Source: Deltaproteobacteria bacterium
GTDB taxonomy: Bacteria; Desulfobacterota; Desulfobaccia; Desulfobaccales; Desulfobaccaceae
Length of the DNA: 18,210 bases
Assembly (NCBI GenBank): GCA_016874895.1
Contig: VGSX01000038.1
Coordinates: 1-18,210 of the forward strand
Direction of reading: 5' to 3'
The notes under the pieces: model-generated
What the model was told of the DNA's origin: nothing
The model's database searches: none
Seen by the model: only the letters and a program-made list of their open reading frames with translations
Program-made: the position numbers and the translations under genes
Shown: piece after piece, positions 1-7,629 of the stretch
How the letters are laid out: each line of letters opens with the position of its first letter
Position numbering within the stretch: the stretch's first letter is position 1

Positions 1-255
1 GTTTACCTGGGTAGGCTTCGCCAAAGTTTTAAGACGCGCCTCAACCTCGGCTTTGCTTGGCTCCAACTGCTCAACAGTGAAATGAGCGCTTATGCTTACC
101 GTTTAGAAAAACGAGGCCTCGATACATTAGCAACCAGATTTCCTTCTCCTGACAACCAGGACCTGAAGGCGTGGGAAGAACTCCATGCCAAACTGGATAA
201 GCCTCTGCTCCGACTTAACAACCTGGGGGTCAAATCTTTAGGGGATGGCTATTGA
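1..255 (+). CDS. 3' end of an unrecognised gene (84 codons visible)
   Basis: The first 84 codons are open in frame 1 and end at TGA 253-255; the start lies outside the window. The visible C-terminus is mostly hydrophilic and likely helical, with a Trp/Leu-rich patch (FAWLQLLNSEMSAYAYRLE) and a final segment reading WEELHAKLDKPLLRLNNLG. There is no Cys cluster, membrane segment or catalytic motif that I recognise. It is on the same strand as the DUF6361-PLD-helicase operon, with a gap of about 140 bp, so it could be another member of the same defence cluster or simply a neighbour. Composition is slightly less GC-rich than the genes that follow. That it is coding rests on the uninterrupted frame and plausible amino-acid composition; no function is claimed. 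Confidence 0.55.
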   Translation, partial: VYLGRLRQSFKTRLNLGFAWLQLLNSEMSAYAYRLEKRGLDTLATRFPSPDNQDLKAWEELHAKLDKPLLRLNNLGVKSLGDGY

Positions 256-282
256 AATCCAAACCTTAGGTTTGTGATTAAC

Positions 283-297
283 GATGAGCATCTCATC
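283..297. repeat. Short perfect inverted repeat in the gap before the DUF6361 gene
   Basis: GATGAG at 283-288 and CTCATC at 292-297 are perfect complements around a 3-nt CAT loop. A second small dyad, AAACC-TTA-GGTTT, lies at 261-273. Neither is followed by a T-run, so they do not look like a strong intrinsic terminator. They sit between the upstream stop (255) and the GTG start at 398 and could be operator or attenuator elements. The gap 256-397 holds nothing else I can support. Confidence 0.3.
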
Positions 298-397
298 ATA
301 TATTGGCTATAAGCAATGCCCCCCCATTCATTTACTTTTCAGAATCAGAGCGGTTCTGCCGATGACAAGGAATAAATCGTAGAGCGGGAGGTGGAAG

Positions 398-1621
398 GTG
401 CCATCCTCGTTGACCTGGATTGATCACGACCCGGCGGCGCGGGAGCGCAGCTGGCGTATCCTGGCTCTGTTTCAGGAAAAGGAAAGTCGGGATGAGTTGG
501 GGTTGGGGGGTATCCGGGACAGCTTTGCGGACCAGCTCTTTCCAGGGACCAGCACCATCCAGACCAGGCTGCGCTACATGCTGTTCGTGCCTTGGATGTA
601 TGCTGACTTGGAGAAGAAGCGGGAGCGGCCGGATAAATTCGCCCGGACGGCTGCACAGCAGGAAAGAAATCTGATTACGGTTTTACAGTCTGCCGACGAC
701 AACTACGGGGTCATTGGCGCCGTAGCCGGCAAGGCACTCAAGCGCCTGCCCGGTTCAATCTATTGGGCCGGCTTGGGTAGATGGGGAATCCGGCGTCTGG
801 ATCTGAGTCAGGAAGAATATCATCAGTTTATTGGCACGATTTATCAACAACGGGAGGAGCAGGAGCGGCACAAACGGGCCCGGCGTCAGCGGGGGGAAGA
901 GATTCTCCTGCCGGCGGAGTCACATACCCTCACCTGGCATCCGCAGCTGCCCGCTCCACCGGAGGATTTTCCCCACAGAGCCGACTTTCTCCTGACCTGG
1001 GAAGAGGCAAACTTCCTTTTGGATTGCTGGCAACGCCATCACCCTAACAGTCTCCTGACCTTTTTGGCCCGGCACTGTGCCCCTGCCAAGGTGGAATTCC
1101 CCTGGGAGCATCCTGAGCGGGCCAGATTTCGCCGTGATCATCAAGAACTGCTGGACCATGCCCGCCGCTTTTCGCAGATCATGCACGGGGCCGCCTTAAT
1201 CTATAATCTGAGGTTGAGCGAACTGCGCCACTGGGAGGAGAAAATCTCGGAGTACCGGACCAGGCTGCAGCAGTGGGGGGAAGAACTTGATTGGCAAGAC
1301 TTGCAACAGTGGTCTTTAGAGCGCCTCTGGGAGCTGACCACAGGGCAGGGCCATACCATAACTCCTGCTACCCGCCGCTTTGTATCCAACTGGGTAGCCT
1401 TAGTGCTTTCTGAAAAGGGCAAGTTGGCGGATCATCAGGAAGCTCGCTGGCTTATCGGCCACCGGGAACAGACCTTAAAAGGTGTGCGGTCCCGCTTGCG
1501 CAACCGCCGGGCTCTGGAGCAATGGCGCGGTGCCTCCGGGCTGGGTCGCCTGGCCTATCGGTGGCCTACCGCCCAAATTTTCCTGCAAGATCTGTGGGAA
1601 GGCTTACAAAGGAGAGTCTGA
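398..1621 (+). CDS. DUF6361 family protein, first gene of a PLD/helicase operon
   Basis: 407 aa. Start GTG at 398, chosen because GGGAGG (386-391) lies 6 nt upstream. The N-terminus carries the pattern I associate with DUF6361: a SxLxWxDHD-type opening, an FQEKESRDELGLGGIRD block (about residues 26-42), then FADQLFPGTSTIQTRLRY and a PWMYxxLE segment (to about residue 73). The middle (about residues 150-168) is very rich in Arg/Glu/Gln and probably helical or coiled coil. The C-terminal half is Trp- and Arg-rich. I see no catalytic motif. DUF6361 has no function known to me. The stop TGA overlaps the next ATG (TGATG at 1619-1623), so it is translationally coupled to the PLD protein. By context it is probably a structural or recognition partner of the nuclease/helicase pair. 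Confidence 0.85.
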   Translation: MPSSLTWIDHDPAARERSWRILALFQEKESRDELGLGGIRDSFADQLFPGTSTIQTRLRYMLFVPWMYADLEKKRERPDKFARTAAQQERNLITVLQSADDNYGVIGAVAGKALKRLPGSIYWAGLGRWGIRRLDLSQEEYHQFIGTIYQQREEQERHKRARRQRGEEILLPAESHTLTWHPQLPAPPEDFPHRADFLLTWEEANFLLDCWQRHHPNSLLTFLARHCAPAKVEFPWEHPERARFRRDHQELLDHARRFSQIMHGAALIYNLRLSELRHWEEKISEYRTRLQQWGEELDWQDLQQWSLERLWELTTGQGHTITPATRRFVSNWVALVLSEKGKLADHQEARWLIGHREQTLKGVRSRLRNRRALEQWRGASGLGRLAYRWPTAQIFLQDLWEGLQRRV

Positions 1622-3453
1622 TGCTGGCGCCGGATGAACGCAGTCTCTATACCGCCGCCTTGACCCCGCCCCCGGGCCTGGTCTTTGATCAGGCCATTGC
1701 CACTACTTACTCCCTGGACCCGCTCACCCTGCTGACGATACCGGTTCATTTAGCTTTAGGGGAAAGGAGTGTTGCCAAAGGTAGGGAAGATAATGGGATC
1801 ATGGTGTTGGAGGGCCTCCGTCGGGTCATAGCACGATTGAGCGTCTATACCCAGCAGGGGAAGATTCAGGTCCCGGCCAGCCATCAGATCCTCTTCGGTC
1901 TTCTGGAGACTATGGTCATCGAGGTTCAGGCACCTCGAGGGGGCGTCTTTCACCCGAAGTTGTGGCTGCTACGTTTTGTTGCCCCCGACTCGGCAGAGCC
2001 GCCACACTTGCGCCTGCTCATTCTCTCTCGCAATCTTACTATGGACCGGTCTTGGGACCTCTCCCTGCAATTGGAAGGCCAGCCCGGCAGACGGGGACGA
2101 GCAGTCAATCGGGAGCTGGCAGACTTTATTGCGGCCTTGCCCGAGCTAGCCAGAAATCCAGTCCCGGCGGCACGGCAGCATCAAGCAGCCCTGCTTGCCG
2201 AGGAAGTCCGCCGAACCGACTGGGAGCTGCCACATGGATTTGAGTCCATCCGGTTCCATATCCTCGGGCGCAAACGTCGCCCCTGGCAGCCACCGGAAGC
2301 TCGTCGTCTCGTCGTAATCTCGCCTTTCTGTGACAATCAGGCGCTTGCCAAACTCTGTGAGCAGACGGATGTTGCGGAGGCCCTTATTTCCCGGCCGGAA
2401 ACCCTGGCCGAGCTATCGGCGGAGACGAGAAACAGGTTCAAGCAGTGCCTGATCCTCCAGGAGGCTGCCGAAACCGAGGATGGGGAAGACCAGGAAGGCT
2501 TAGTCTCTAAGGATACCTTGGGATTGCATGCCAAGGCCTATATTTTTCAAAATGGCTGGCACACCCACTTAGTCATGGGATCAGCCAATGCCACCGACGC
2601 CGCTCTGCGCCGTTCAGAAAACATTGAGATCCTCGTTGAGTTAAGCGGCAAGACCAGTAAGGTGAAAGGCATTGACGACATTCTTCATCCTGAGGGCCTG
2701 GGAAGACTTCTCGAACCTTACCAAGATATCGGGATATTCCCCCCTCCTGATCCGGAAGTGCAACAAGCGACCCGTGCCCTGGAGAGGGCCCAAAAAGAGT
2801 TGAGTTCCGCCGACCTGCGGGTTTTCTGCGCCCAGGGGCAGGAGCAGGAAAGTTGGCGTTGTCATTTAAAAACCCAAGAACTGGCCGAGCCTGCCGGGGT
2901 CGCTGCCATCCGGGCCTGGCCCATCACCGTTCCGTCTGAATACGCCAGGGATATCGGGGGGCTCTTTCTCTCCGGCGAGGCCTTGCTGGGCACTTTTTCG
3001 CCCCAAGCCCTTACCGGCCTCATCGCTTTTGAGCTGAACTCACCTTTTCCAAGGTTAAACCTGCGCTTTACCCTCAACTTACCAGTGGAGGGGATGCCAG
3101 CCGAAAGGGATGCTGCTGTTTTCCGTACCGTGATCCGTAATCAACAAGGTTTCATGCGTTATCTCCTCATGCTGTTACATGAAGTGGCCGACATGCCTTT
3201 CGGTACGGTCCTGTCCGCCTCGCTTATCGGTTTAACTCCTGGCAACTGGCGGCGCCGCGCCACCGAAGTTTTGCCTCTCCTCGAAGAACTGGTCCGGGCC
3301 TATTGCCGCAACCCCAATAAACTTCAGGATATCGGTATGCTCATAGATCGTCTCAATAAACTGCCGCAAACCAGCGAGCCCATTGTTCCCCCCGAGTTTC
3401 TGCACCTTTGGCAGATCATGGCAGCTGTTCTGGAGAAAAAAGATGAGCTGTAA
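1621..3453 (+). CDS. Phospholipase D-like (HKD) nuclease-family protein
   Basis: 610 aa. Start ATG 1621 overlaps the DUF6361 stop, with GGAGAG at 1611-1616. The frame is open upstream, but those codons overlap the end of the DUF6361 gene and are rejected. Two PLD half-sites are visible: H111-P-K113 followed by S136-R-N138, and H303-A-K305 followed by G320-S-A-N323. This HxK...(G/S)xxN arrangement is that of bacterial PLD-family nucleases such as the DISARM protein DrmC and restriction PLD nucleases; the order is known from the family, the activity here is inferred. The first site is degenerate after the HxK. About 280 C-terminal residues have no motif I recognise and may bind the helicase or DNA. 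No signal peptide, so cytoplasmic. The gene overlaps the helicase start by 11 bp. A lipid-acting PLD is unlikely given the partners. Confidence 0.85.
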   Translation: MLAPDERSLYTAALTPPPGLVFDQAIATTYSLDPLTLLTIPVHLALGERSVAKGREDNGIMVLEGLRRVIARLSVYTQQGKIQVPASHQILFGLLETMVIEVQAPRGGVFHPKLWLLRFVAPDSAEPPHLRLLILSRNLTMDRSWDLSLQLEGQPGRRGRAVNRELADFIAALPELARNPVPAARQHQAALLAEEVRRTDWELPHGFESIRFHILGRKRRPWQPPEARRLVVISPFCDNQALAKLCEQTDVAEALISRPETLAELSAETRNRFKQCLILQEAAETEDGEDQEGLVSKDTLGLHAKAYIFQNGWHTHLVMGSANATDAALRRSENIEILVELSGKTSKVKGIDDILHPEGLGRLLEPYQDIGIFPPPDPEVQQATRALERAQKELSSADLRVFCAQGQEQESWRCHLKTQELAEPAGVAAIRAWPITVPSEYARDIGGLFLSGEALLGTFSPQALTGLIAFELNSPFPRLNLRFTLNLPVEGMPAERDAAVFRTVIRNQQGFMRYLLMLLHEVADMPFGTVLSASLIGLTPGNWRRRATEVLPLLEELVRAYCRNPNKLQDIGMLIDRLNKLPQTSEPIVPPEFLHLWQIMAAVLEKKDEL

Positions 3454-6400
3454 ACACTTTACGGCGGACGCCGCGCTCAAGCAGCTGAAAGATTTTCAGC
3501 TGCGGTCGGTTAATTATGTTTTTGACCGCCTGTACGGTCCGGAAGCGACGAACCGGTTTTTAGTGGCCGACGAAGTGGGACTCGGCAAGACCTTGGTGGC
3601 GCGTGGGGTCATTGCCCGCGCCATCGAACACTTACAGCACACCGTAGATCGCCTGGACATCGTTTATATCTGTTCCAATGCTGCCATTGCGGCGCAAAAC
3701 CTAAGACGCCTAAGTATCGGGGAGGATAACAGCTTTGCCAGGCCTACCAGGCTGACGCTGCTGCCGTTGCAGATGCAAGAATTGTCGGCCAACAGAATAA
3801 ATTTCGTCAGCATGACCCCGGGGACAGCCTTGGAACTGCACGGGAGAGGTGGGATCGCCGACGAGCGCATTCTTATTTATCAGATACTCCGCCAGGAACC
3901 GGGAATAAATCACAGAGGTCTCGAAAAAATGCTGCAGGCCACGGTCCGGAACCGGGAAGCCTGGCTCAGGTGGATTAACCGCGAGCTGAGCTTCGATCAG
4001 GAGTTGGCCCAGGCCTATAGAGAGGCTATCCGGCAAGATACTCACCTCTGGGAAAAGCTACTGGAATATACCGAGAAATTCAAGAGAATCAGAAAACACA
4101 TACCCGCTGTTTGGTCTCAGGAGCGCTATCAACTCATCGGGACGCTTCGATATCTGTTGGCCGAGACCTGTCTGACCGCTTTACAGCCGGATCTGGTGAT
4201 CCTCGATGAGTTCCAGAGATTTAAAGATCTGTTGGATAGTGAGAACGAAGCGGCAAAGCTGGCCAGAAAACTTTTTGAGTATCCGGAAGTCCGGATTTTG
4301 CTCCTCTCCGCTACCCCCTATAAAATGTTTACTCTGGACCTGGAGGCAGATGACCAGCATTATGCCGATTTCATCAGGACTTTGAAATTCTTATACAACA
4401 ACGATACCGCCGTCAGCAGTCTGGAAGAAGATATCGGCAATTTTCGCCAGGCGTTATTTGCCCTGGCAGAGGGAGATTTCTCTGAACTTGAGGCCGGACG
4501 GCAGCGTTTGCAGGCAAAGCTGCAGCGCGTTATGTGTCGTACTGAAAGAGTCGGGCTTACCAAAAAGCTCGATGCCATGCTCGTTGAACACTCACTCCAG
4601 GCACCACTGTTACCCCAGGACTTTGGACATGCAGCTTTAGTTGATCGGGCCGGACGAATAGCAGCGGCGGGCAGTACTGTGGAATACTGGAAATCAGGCC
4701 CCTATCTCCTCAATTTCCTCAAGGATTATGAACTCCGCCGAAAATTGGATAAGCAAACAACCTCGACACCTGATCTCGTAGCAGGGATAAAAAAAGGGCA
4801 GGATCACATTATCACGACTGAAAGGCTCGAGCACTACCTCGCTTTGGACCCTGGCAATGCCCGCTTCCGCCTGCTTTTCCAGAAAATGTTGGATAACGGC
4901 CTCTGGCGCCTCCTCTGGTTACCCCCTTCGCTACCTTATACGAAACCGGCGGGAGCCTATGCTGAGGTGGGACCAGTTACTAAGGCCTTGATCTTTTCGG
5001 GCTGGCATTTTGTCCCGGATGCCATTGCCGCCCTCTGCTCTTATGAGGCTGAACGCCGGATGGTCACGGAATTCCGCCAGGATATCTCCCGCAGCCAATT
5101 GTATGACAAGATAAAACCTTTGTTGCGCCTCCAGAAGAAAGATACCCGTCTGAGCGGCATGCCCGTCCTGGCCTGGCTCATGCCCTTCCCGACCTTGGCT
5201 AATACTATAGATCCTTTAAAACTCGCCATGAGTTCGGGTCGGGGGGAGCCAGTGGAAGTAGAGCAGCTCTTGACCGCAGCCGAACAGCACTGTCAGCAGC
5301 TGTTGCAAGGGTTGCCACCCGGGGGGCCGGGAAATCGCCCTGATGAGCGCTGGTATTGGGCGGCGCCGGCCTTCCTTGAATCCCGATCCCGGCTGTGCCA
5401 CTGGTGCGCCGACGAGAATAATTGGTCTGATAGAGAAGAAGGCCGGGAGGACAGGGAGCATTTCAAAGAGCATGTAAAGCAGTTGATGAGTGTCATGGCC
5501 GGAGAACTTGATTTGGGCCCCCGGCCCAAAGACCTGGCCAGGGTCATGGCGAAGCTCGCCCTCGCCGGCCCTGGCACCTGTGCCTTGCGGGCTCTCCGCC
5601 GGGTGGCGCTTGAACTGCCTCCAGATGCTGCTGAGCTTCTTACCGCCGCTATCCAGGTCGCCCAAGGGTTCAGGACGCTCTTTAATCTGCCTGAAACCAT
5701 CTGTCTGTTGCGGGGAGAGGGCGATGAAACTTACTGGCGGCTTACTCTACGGTATATCCTGGAAGGCAATCTCCAGGCGGTTCTCGATGAACAGGTGCAT
5801 ATTTTACTTGACTCGCTTGGACTGGCCCTGCAACCGCCGCAAGAAAAAGTTACTCATATCGCTGCCAGCCTGGCGAATACCCTCTCTCTCCGGACCGCCC
5901 AAATAAGTATCGACGCAATAAGTATCACAGATGAAAGCATTCGCTTCAGTCCTTTTAACAGCCGAGTGCGGTTTGCCTTACGATTCGGTGAGCTCAAAAG
6001 TGAGATTGATGGAACTTTGGCCAGGGCCGAAGTCGTCAGAGACGCCTTTAATTCCCCCTTCCGCCCTTTTATCCTGGCCTCCACCTCTATTGGTCAAGAA
6101 GGGCTTGATTTTCACCCTTGGTGCCATGCGGTGGTGCACTGGAATTTGCCCGCAAATCCGGTGGATCTGGAACAACGCGAAGGACGGGTGCATCGCTACA
6201 AAGGCCATGCGATTCGCAAGAACATCGCTCAAAAATTCGGTCTTACAGCTCTTAACGAGTGGGACTGCAAAGGGGACCCATGGGCATTCCTCTTTCAAAA
6301 AGCCGTCGTAAACCGCCCGGTTGGTTCCTCTGACCTAGTTCCTTTTTGGATCTTCGATATAGAGGAGGGAGCACACATCGAGCGTTGGGTGCCGCTCCTG

Positions 6401-6580
6401 CCATTTAGCCGGGAAGTCCAACAGTTGGAGCGACTGAAGCGGAACCTGGCATTGTATCGCTTAGTTTTCGGACAACCACGCCAGGAAGACCTCTTGGCCC
6501 ATTTAGCCGAGCGAATTCCGCCTGAACGGGCTGAAAGCTTCACACAGGCTTGGAGCATATCTCTGGTTCCATCGGCCTGA
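3443..6580 (+). CDS. Large SF2/Snf2-like helicase of the DUF6361-PLD operon
   Basis: 1045 aa. Start ATG 3443, inside the end of the PLD gene (11-bp overlap), with a TGGAG ribosome binding site 7 nt upstream; the open frame extends upstream but without a better site. Motifs in order: DEVGLGKT (Walker A, 43-50), LDEFQ (motif II, D255-E256), LLSATP (motif III, S289-A290-T291-P292), LIFSGW (probable motif IV, about residues 515-520), STSIGQEGLDF (motif V, about 880-890) and EQREGRVHRYKG (motif VI, Q911 to G920). DNA-stimulated ATPase/translocase activity is inferred from these. The stretch between motifs IV and V is about 360 aa, far longer than in a minimal helicase, and includes LCHWC. It lacks chromo-, HSA- or nuclease domains I can recognise. 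It is the likely motor for the PLD nuclease. Confidence 0.9.
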   Translation: MSCKHFTADAALKQLKDFQLRSVNYVFDRLYGPEATNRFLVADEVGLGKTLVARGVIARAIEHLQHTVDRLDIVYICSNAAIAAQNLRRLSIGEDNSFARPTRLTLLPLQMQELSANRINFVSMTPGTALELHGRGGIADERILIYQILRQEPGINHRGLEKMLQATVRNREAWLRWINRELSFDQELAQAYREAIRQDTHLWEKLLEYTEKFKRIRKHIPAVWSQERYQLIGTLRYLLAETCLTALQPDLVILDEFQRFKDLLDSENEAAKLARKLFEYPEVRILLLSATPYKMFTLDLEADDQHYADFIRTLKFLYNNDTAVSSLEEDIGNFRQALFALAEGDFSELEAGRQRLQAKLQRVMCRTERVGLTKKLDAMLVEHSLQAPLLPQDFGHAALVDRAGRIAAAGSTVEYWKSGPYLLNFLKDYELRRKLDKQTTSTPDLVAGIKKGQDHIITTERLEHYLALDPGNARFRLLFQKMLDNGLWRLLWLPPSLPYTKPAGAYAEVGPVTKALIFSGWHFVPDAIAALCSYEAERRMVTEFRQDISRSQLYDKIKPLLRLQKKDTRLSGMPVLAWLMPFPTLANTIDPLKLAMSSGRGEPVEVEQLLTAAEQHCQQLLQGLPPGGPGNRPDERWYWAAPAFLESRSRLCHWCADENNWSDREEGREDREHFKEHVKQLMSVMAGELDLGPRPKDLARVMAKLALAGPGTCALRALRRVALELPPDAAELLTAAIQVAQGFRTLFNLPETICLLRGEGDETYWRLTLRYILEGNLQAVLDEQVHILLDSLGLALQPPQEKVTHIAASLANTLSLRTAQISIDAISITDESIRFSPFNSRVRFALRFGELKSEIDGTLARAEVVRDAFNSPFRPFILASTSIGQEGLDFHPWCHAVVHWNLPANPVDLEQREGRVHRYKGHAIRKNIAQKFGLTALNEWDCKGDPWAFLFQKAVVNRPVGSSDLVPFWIFDIEEGAHIERWVPLLPFSREVQQLERLKRNLALYRLVFGQPRQEDLLAHLAERIPPERAESFTQAWSISLVPSA

Positions 6581-6585
6581 AAGCA

Positions 6586-7060
6586 ATCTGCACCAGCTAT
6601 GGCTCTTCGGAGGAGTACTCCCAGATGCTCTCGGAGTTGGCCGTGGACCCGGACCGCAACGCCCTCATCGTGGCTGACGTGCTCAGGGGGCAGAAAGCGG
6701 CGTCAGCCTGGTGCTCTCAGACCGCAGATCCCATTGCCGGACCCTTGCGGCCATGATGGCAGCAAGGAACATCCAGGCGGCGGTCCCAACCGGGGATTTA
6801 AGCGCCAGGAGGTGGTGGAGGCGGTCCAGGCCGGGGAGGTGCAGGTGCTCCTGGCCACGGGCCAGCTCATCGGCGAGGGGTTCGACTGCCCCGGCCTCTC
6901 CGCCCTGTTGCTGGCCACGCCCAGCCGCTTCAGTGGCCGGCTGCTGCAATACCTGGGCCGGGTGCTGCGCCCGGCGCCGGGCAAGGACAAGGCCAGGGTC
7001 TATGATTGCCTGACTGTCATGGGAGGCGTGCTGGTAAACGCGGCCCGGGTTCGGGCGTAG
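6586..7060 (+). pseudogene. Decayed C-terminal fragment of a COG1061-type DEAD/DEAH helicase
   Basis: Three successive frames encode consecutive pieces of one helicase C-terminal domain. Frame 1 (about 6586-6700) reads EEYSQMLSELAVDPDRNALI. Frame 3 (about 6703-6808) reads VLSDRRSHCRTLAAMM, then AVPTGDLSAR. Frame 2 (about 6808-7060) reads EVQVLLATGQLIGEGFDCPG, then SGRLLQYLGRVLRPAPGKDK. The last two blocks are motifs V and VI of the SSL2/COG1061 family. Two frameshifts (near 6700 and 6808) and loss of the whole N-terminal RecA domain make it a pseudogene. The ending VLVNAARVRA matches the point just before the usual family C-terminus. It is not a continuation of the intact helicase upstream, which has its own motif VI. 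Probably the remnant of another defence helicase removed by recombination. Confidence 0.8.
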
Positions 7061-7074
7061 GCGGCATAATCCCC

Positions 7075-7104
7075 TTGTCTTTACTGATGCAGATCGATTA
7101 AGAT
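7075..7104 (+). promoter_or_regulatory. Possible sigma70-type promoter for the HU gene
   Basis: TTGTCT (7075-7080, 4/6 to consensus) is separated by 18 bp from TAAGAT (7099-7104, 4/6). A start of transcription near 7112 would give a leader of about 20 nt containing the GGAGGGAG ribosome binding site. Only moderate matches; predicted by eye. Confidence 0.35.
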
Positions 7105-7131
7105 AACCGCAAAAAGCGGAGGGAGACCGGC

Positions 7132-7404
7132 ATGACCAAAGCGGAACTCATTGCCCAGGTGGCCAGCCAGGCGAAGCTGAACAAAGCTGAAACGGAGAAG
7201 GCCCTGGGCGCCCTGCTCCAAGGTATGAGAAATATCTTGCAGACCGAAGGACGGCTGGCCCTGCCGGGCTTCGGGGTTTTCACGGTGAACGACCGGCCCG
7301 CCCGGACCGGACGCAACCCCAAGACTGGCGAGCCGCTGGAGATTGCCGCCGGCAAGGCGGTGAAGTTCAAACCGGGGAAGACGTTGAAGGAAGTTGTAAA
7401 ATAA
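7132..7404 (+). CDS. HU-family DNA-binding protein
   Basis: 90 aa. Start ATG 7132, with GGAGGGAG (7118-7125) 6 nt upstream. The full length and layout fit HU/IHF proteins: a helical N-terminal dimerisation half (MTKAELIAQVASQAKLNKAE), then the beta-arm half with the family signature GFGVFTV and the arm RPARTGRNPKTGEPL, in which the conserved NP intercalating pair is present, ending KFKPGKTLKEVV. It bends and compacts DNA non-specifically as a homo- or heterodimer. It stands alone between a decayed helicase and the type I restriction operon with its own promoter candidate, so it may be an accessory rather than the chromosomal copy. HU versus IHF subunit cannot be decided here. Confidence 0.95.
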   Translation: MTKAELIAQVASQAKLNKAETEKALGALLQGMRNILQTEGRLALPGFGVFTVNDRPARTGRNPKTGEPLEIAAGKAVKFKPGKTLKEVVK

Positions 7405-7581
7405 GAGTGCAAGAGGGCTGCTTTCTCTGCGACCATAGTGCAGCAGTCCAAAGGCCTTTTCCCGCGCCATTCCCCGCGCTTCCGATGCCTGAGGCTTTGC
7501 TCCTTGGACCGCGCCATCAGAAAATCTTACGTATGTCCCCCAGCGCCTTAACGCAACAGATCCGCCAACTGAACAGAAGCA

Positions 7582-7599
7582 TCCGTCCTCCAAGACGGA
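7582..7599. repeat. Hairpin-forming inverted repeat upstream of hsdM
   Basis: TCCGTC (7582-7587) and GACGGA (7594-7599) are perfect complements with a 6-nt loop. It lies about 30 nt before the hsdM ATG. No T-run follows, so a regulatory or protein-binding role is more likely than termination. The rest of the 7405-7629 gap shows no gene I can support; an 80-codon open frame there starts inside the gap with no ribosome binding site. Confidence 0.3.
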
Positions 7600-7629
7600 G
7601 CAGTCATCAGTTAATGGGAATTCAAAAGC

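Noticed and set aside
398..6580. Calling the operon DISARM or Dpd outright.
   Set aside because: No DrmA/DrmB (DUF1998), methylase or deazapurine gene is visible, and the DUF6361 protein is not part of those systems as I know them.
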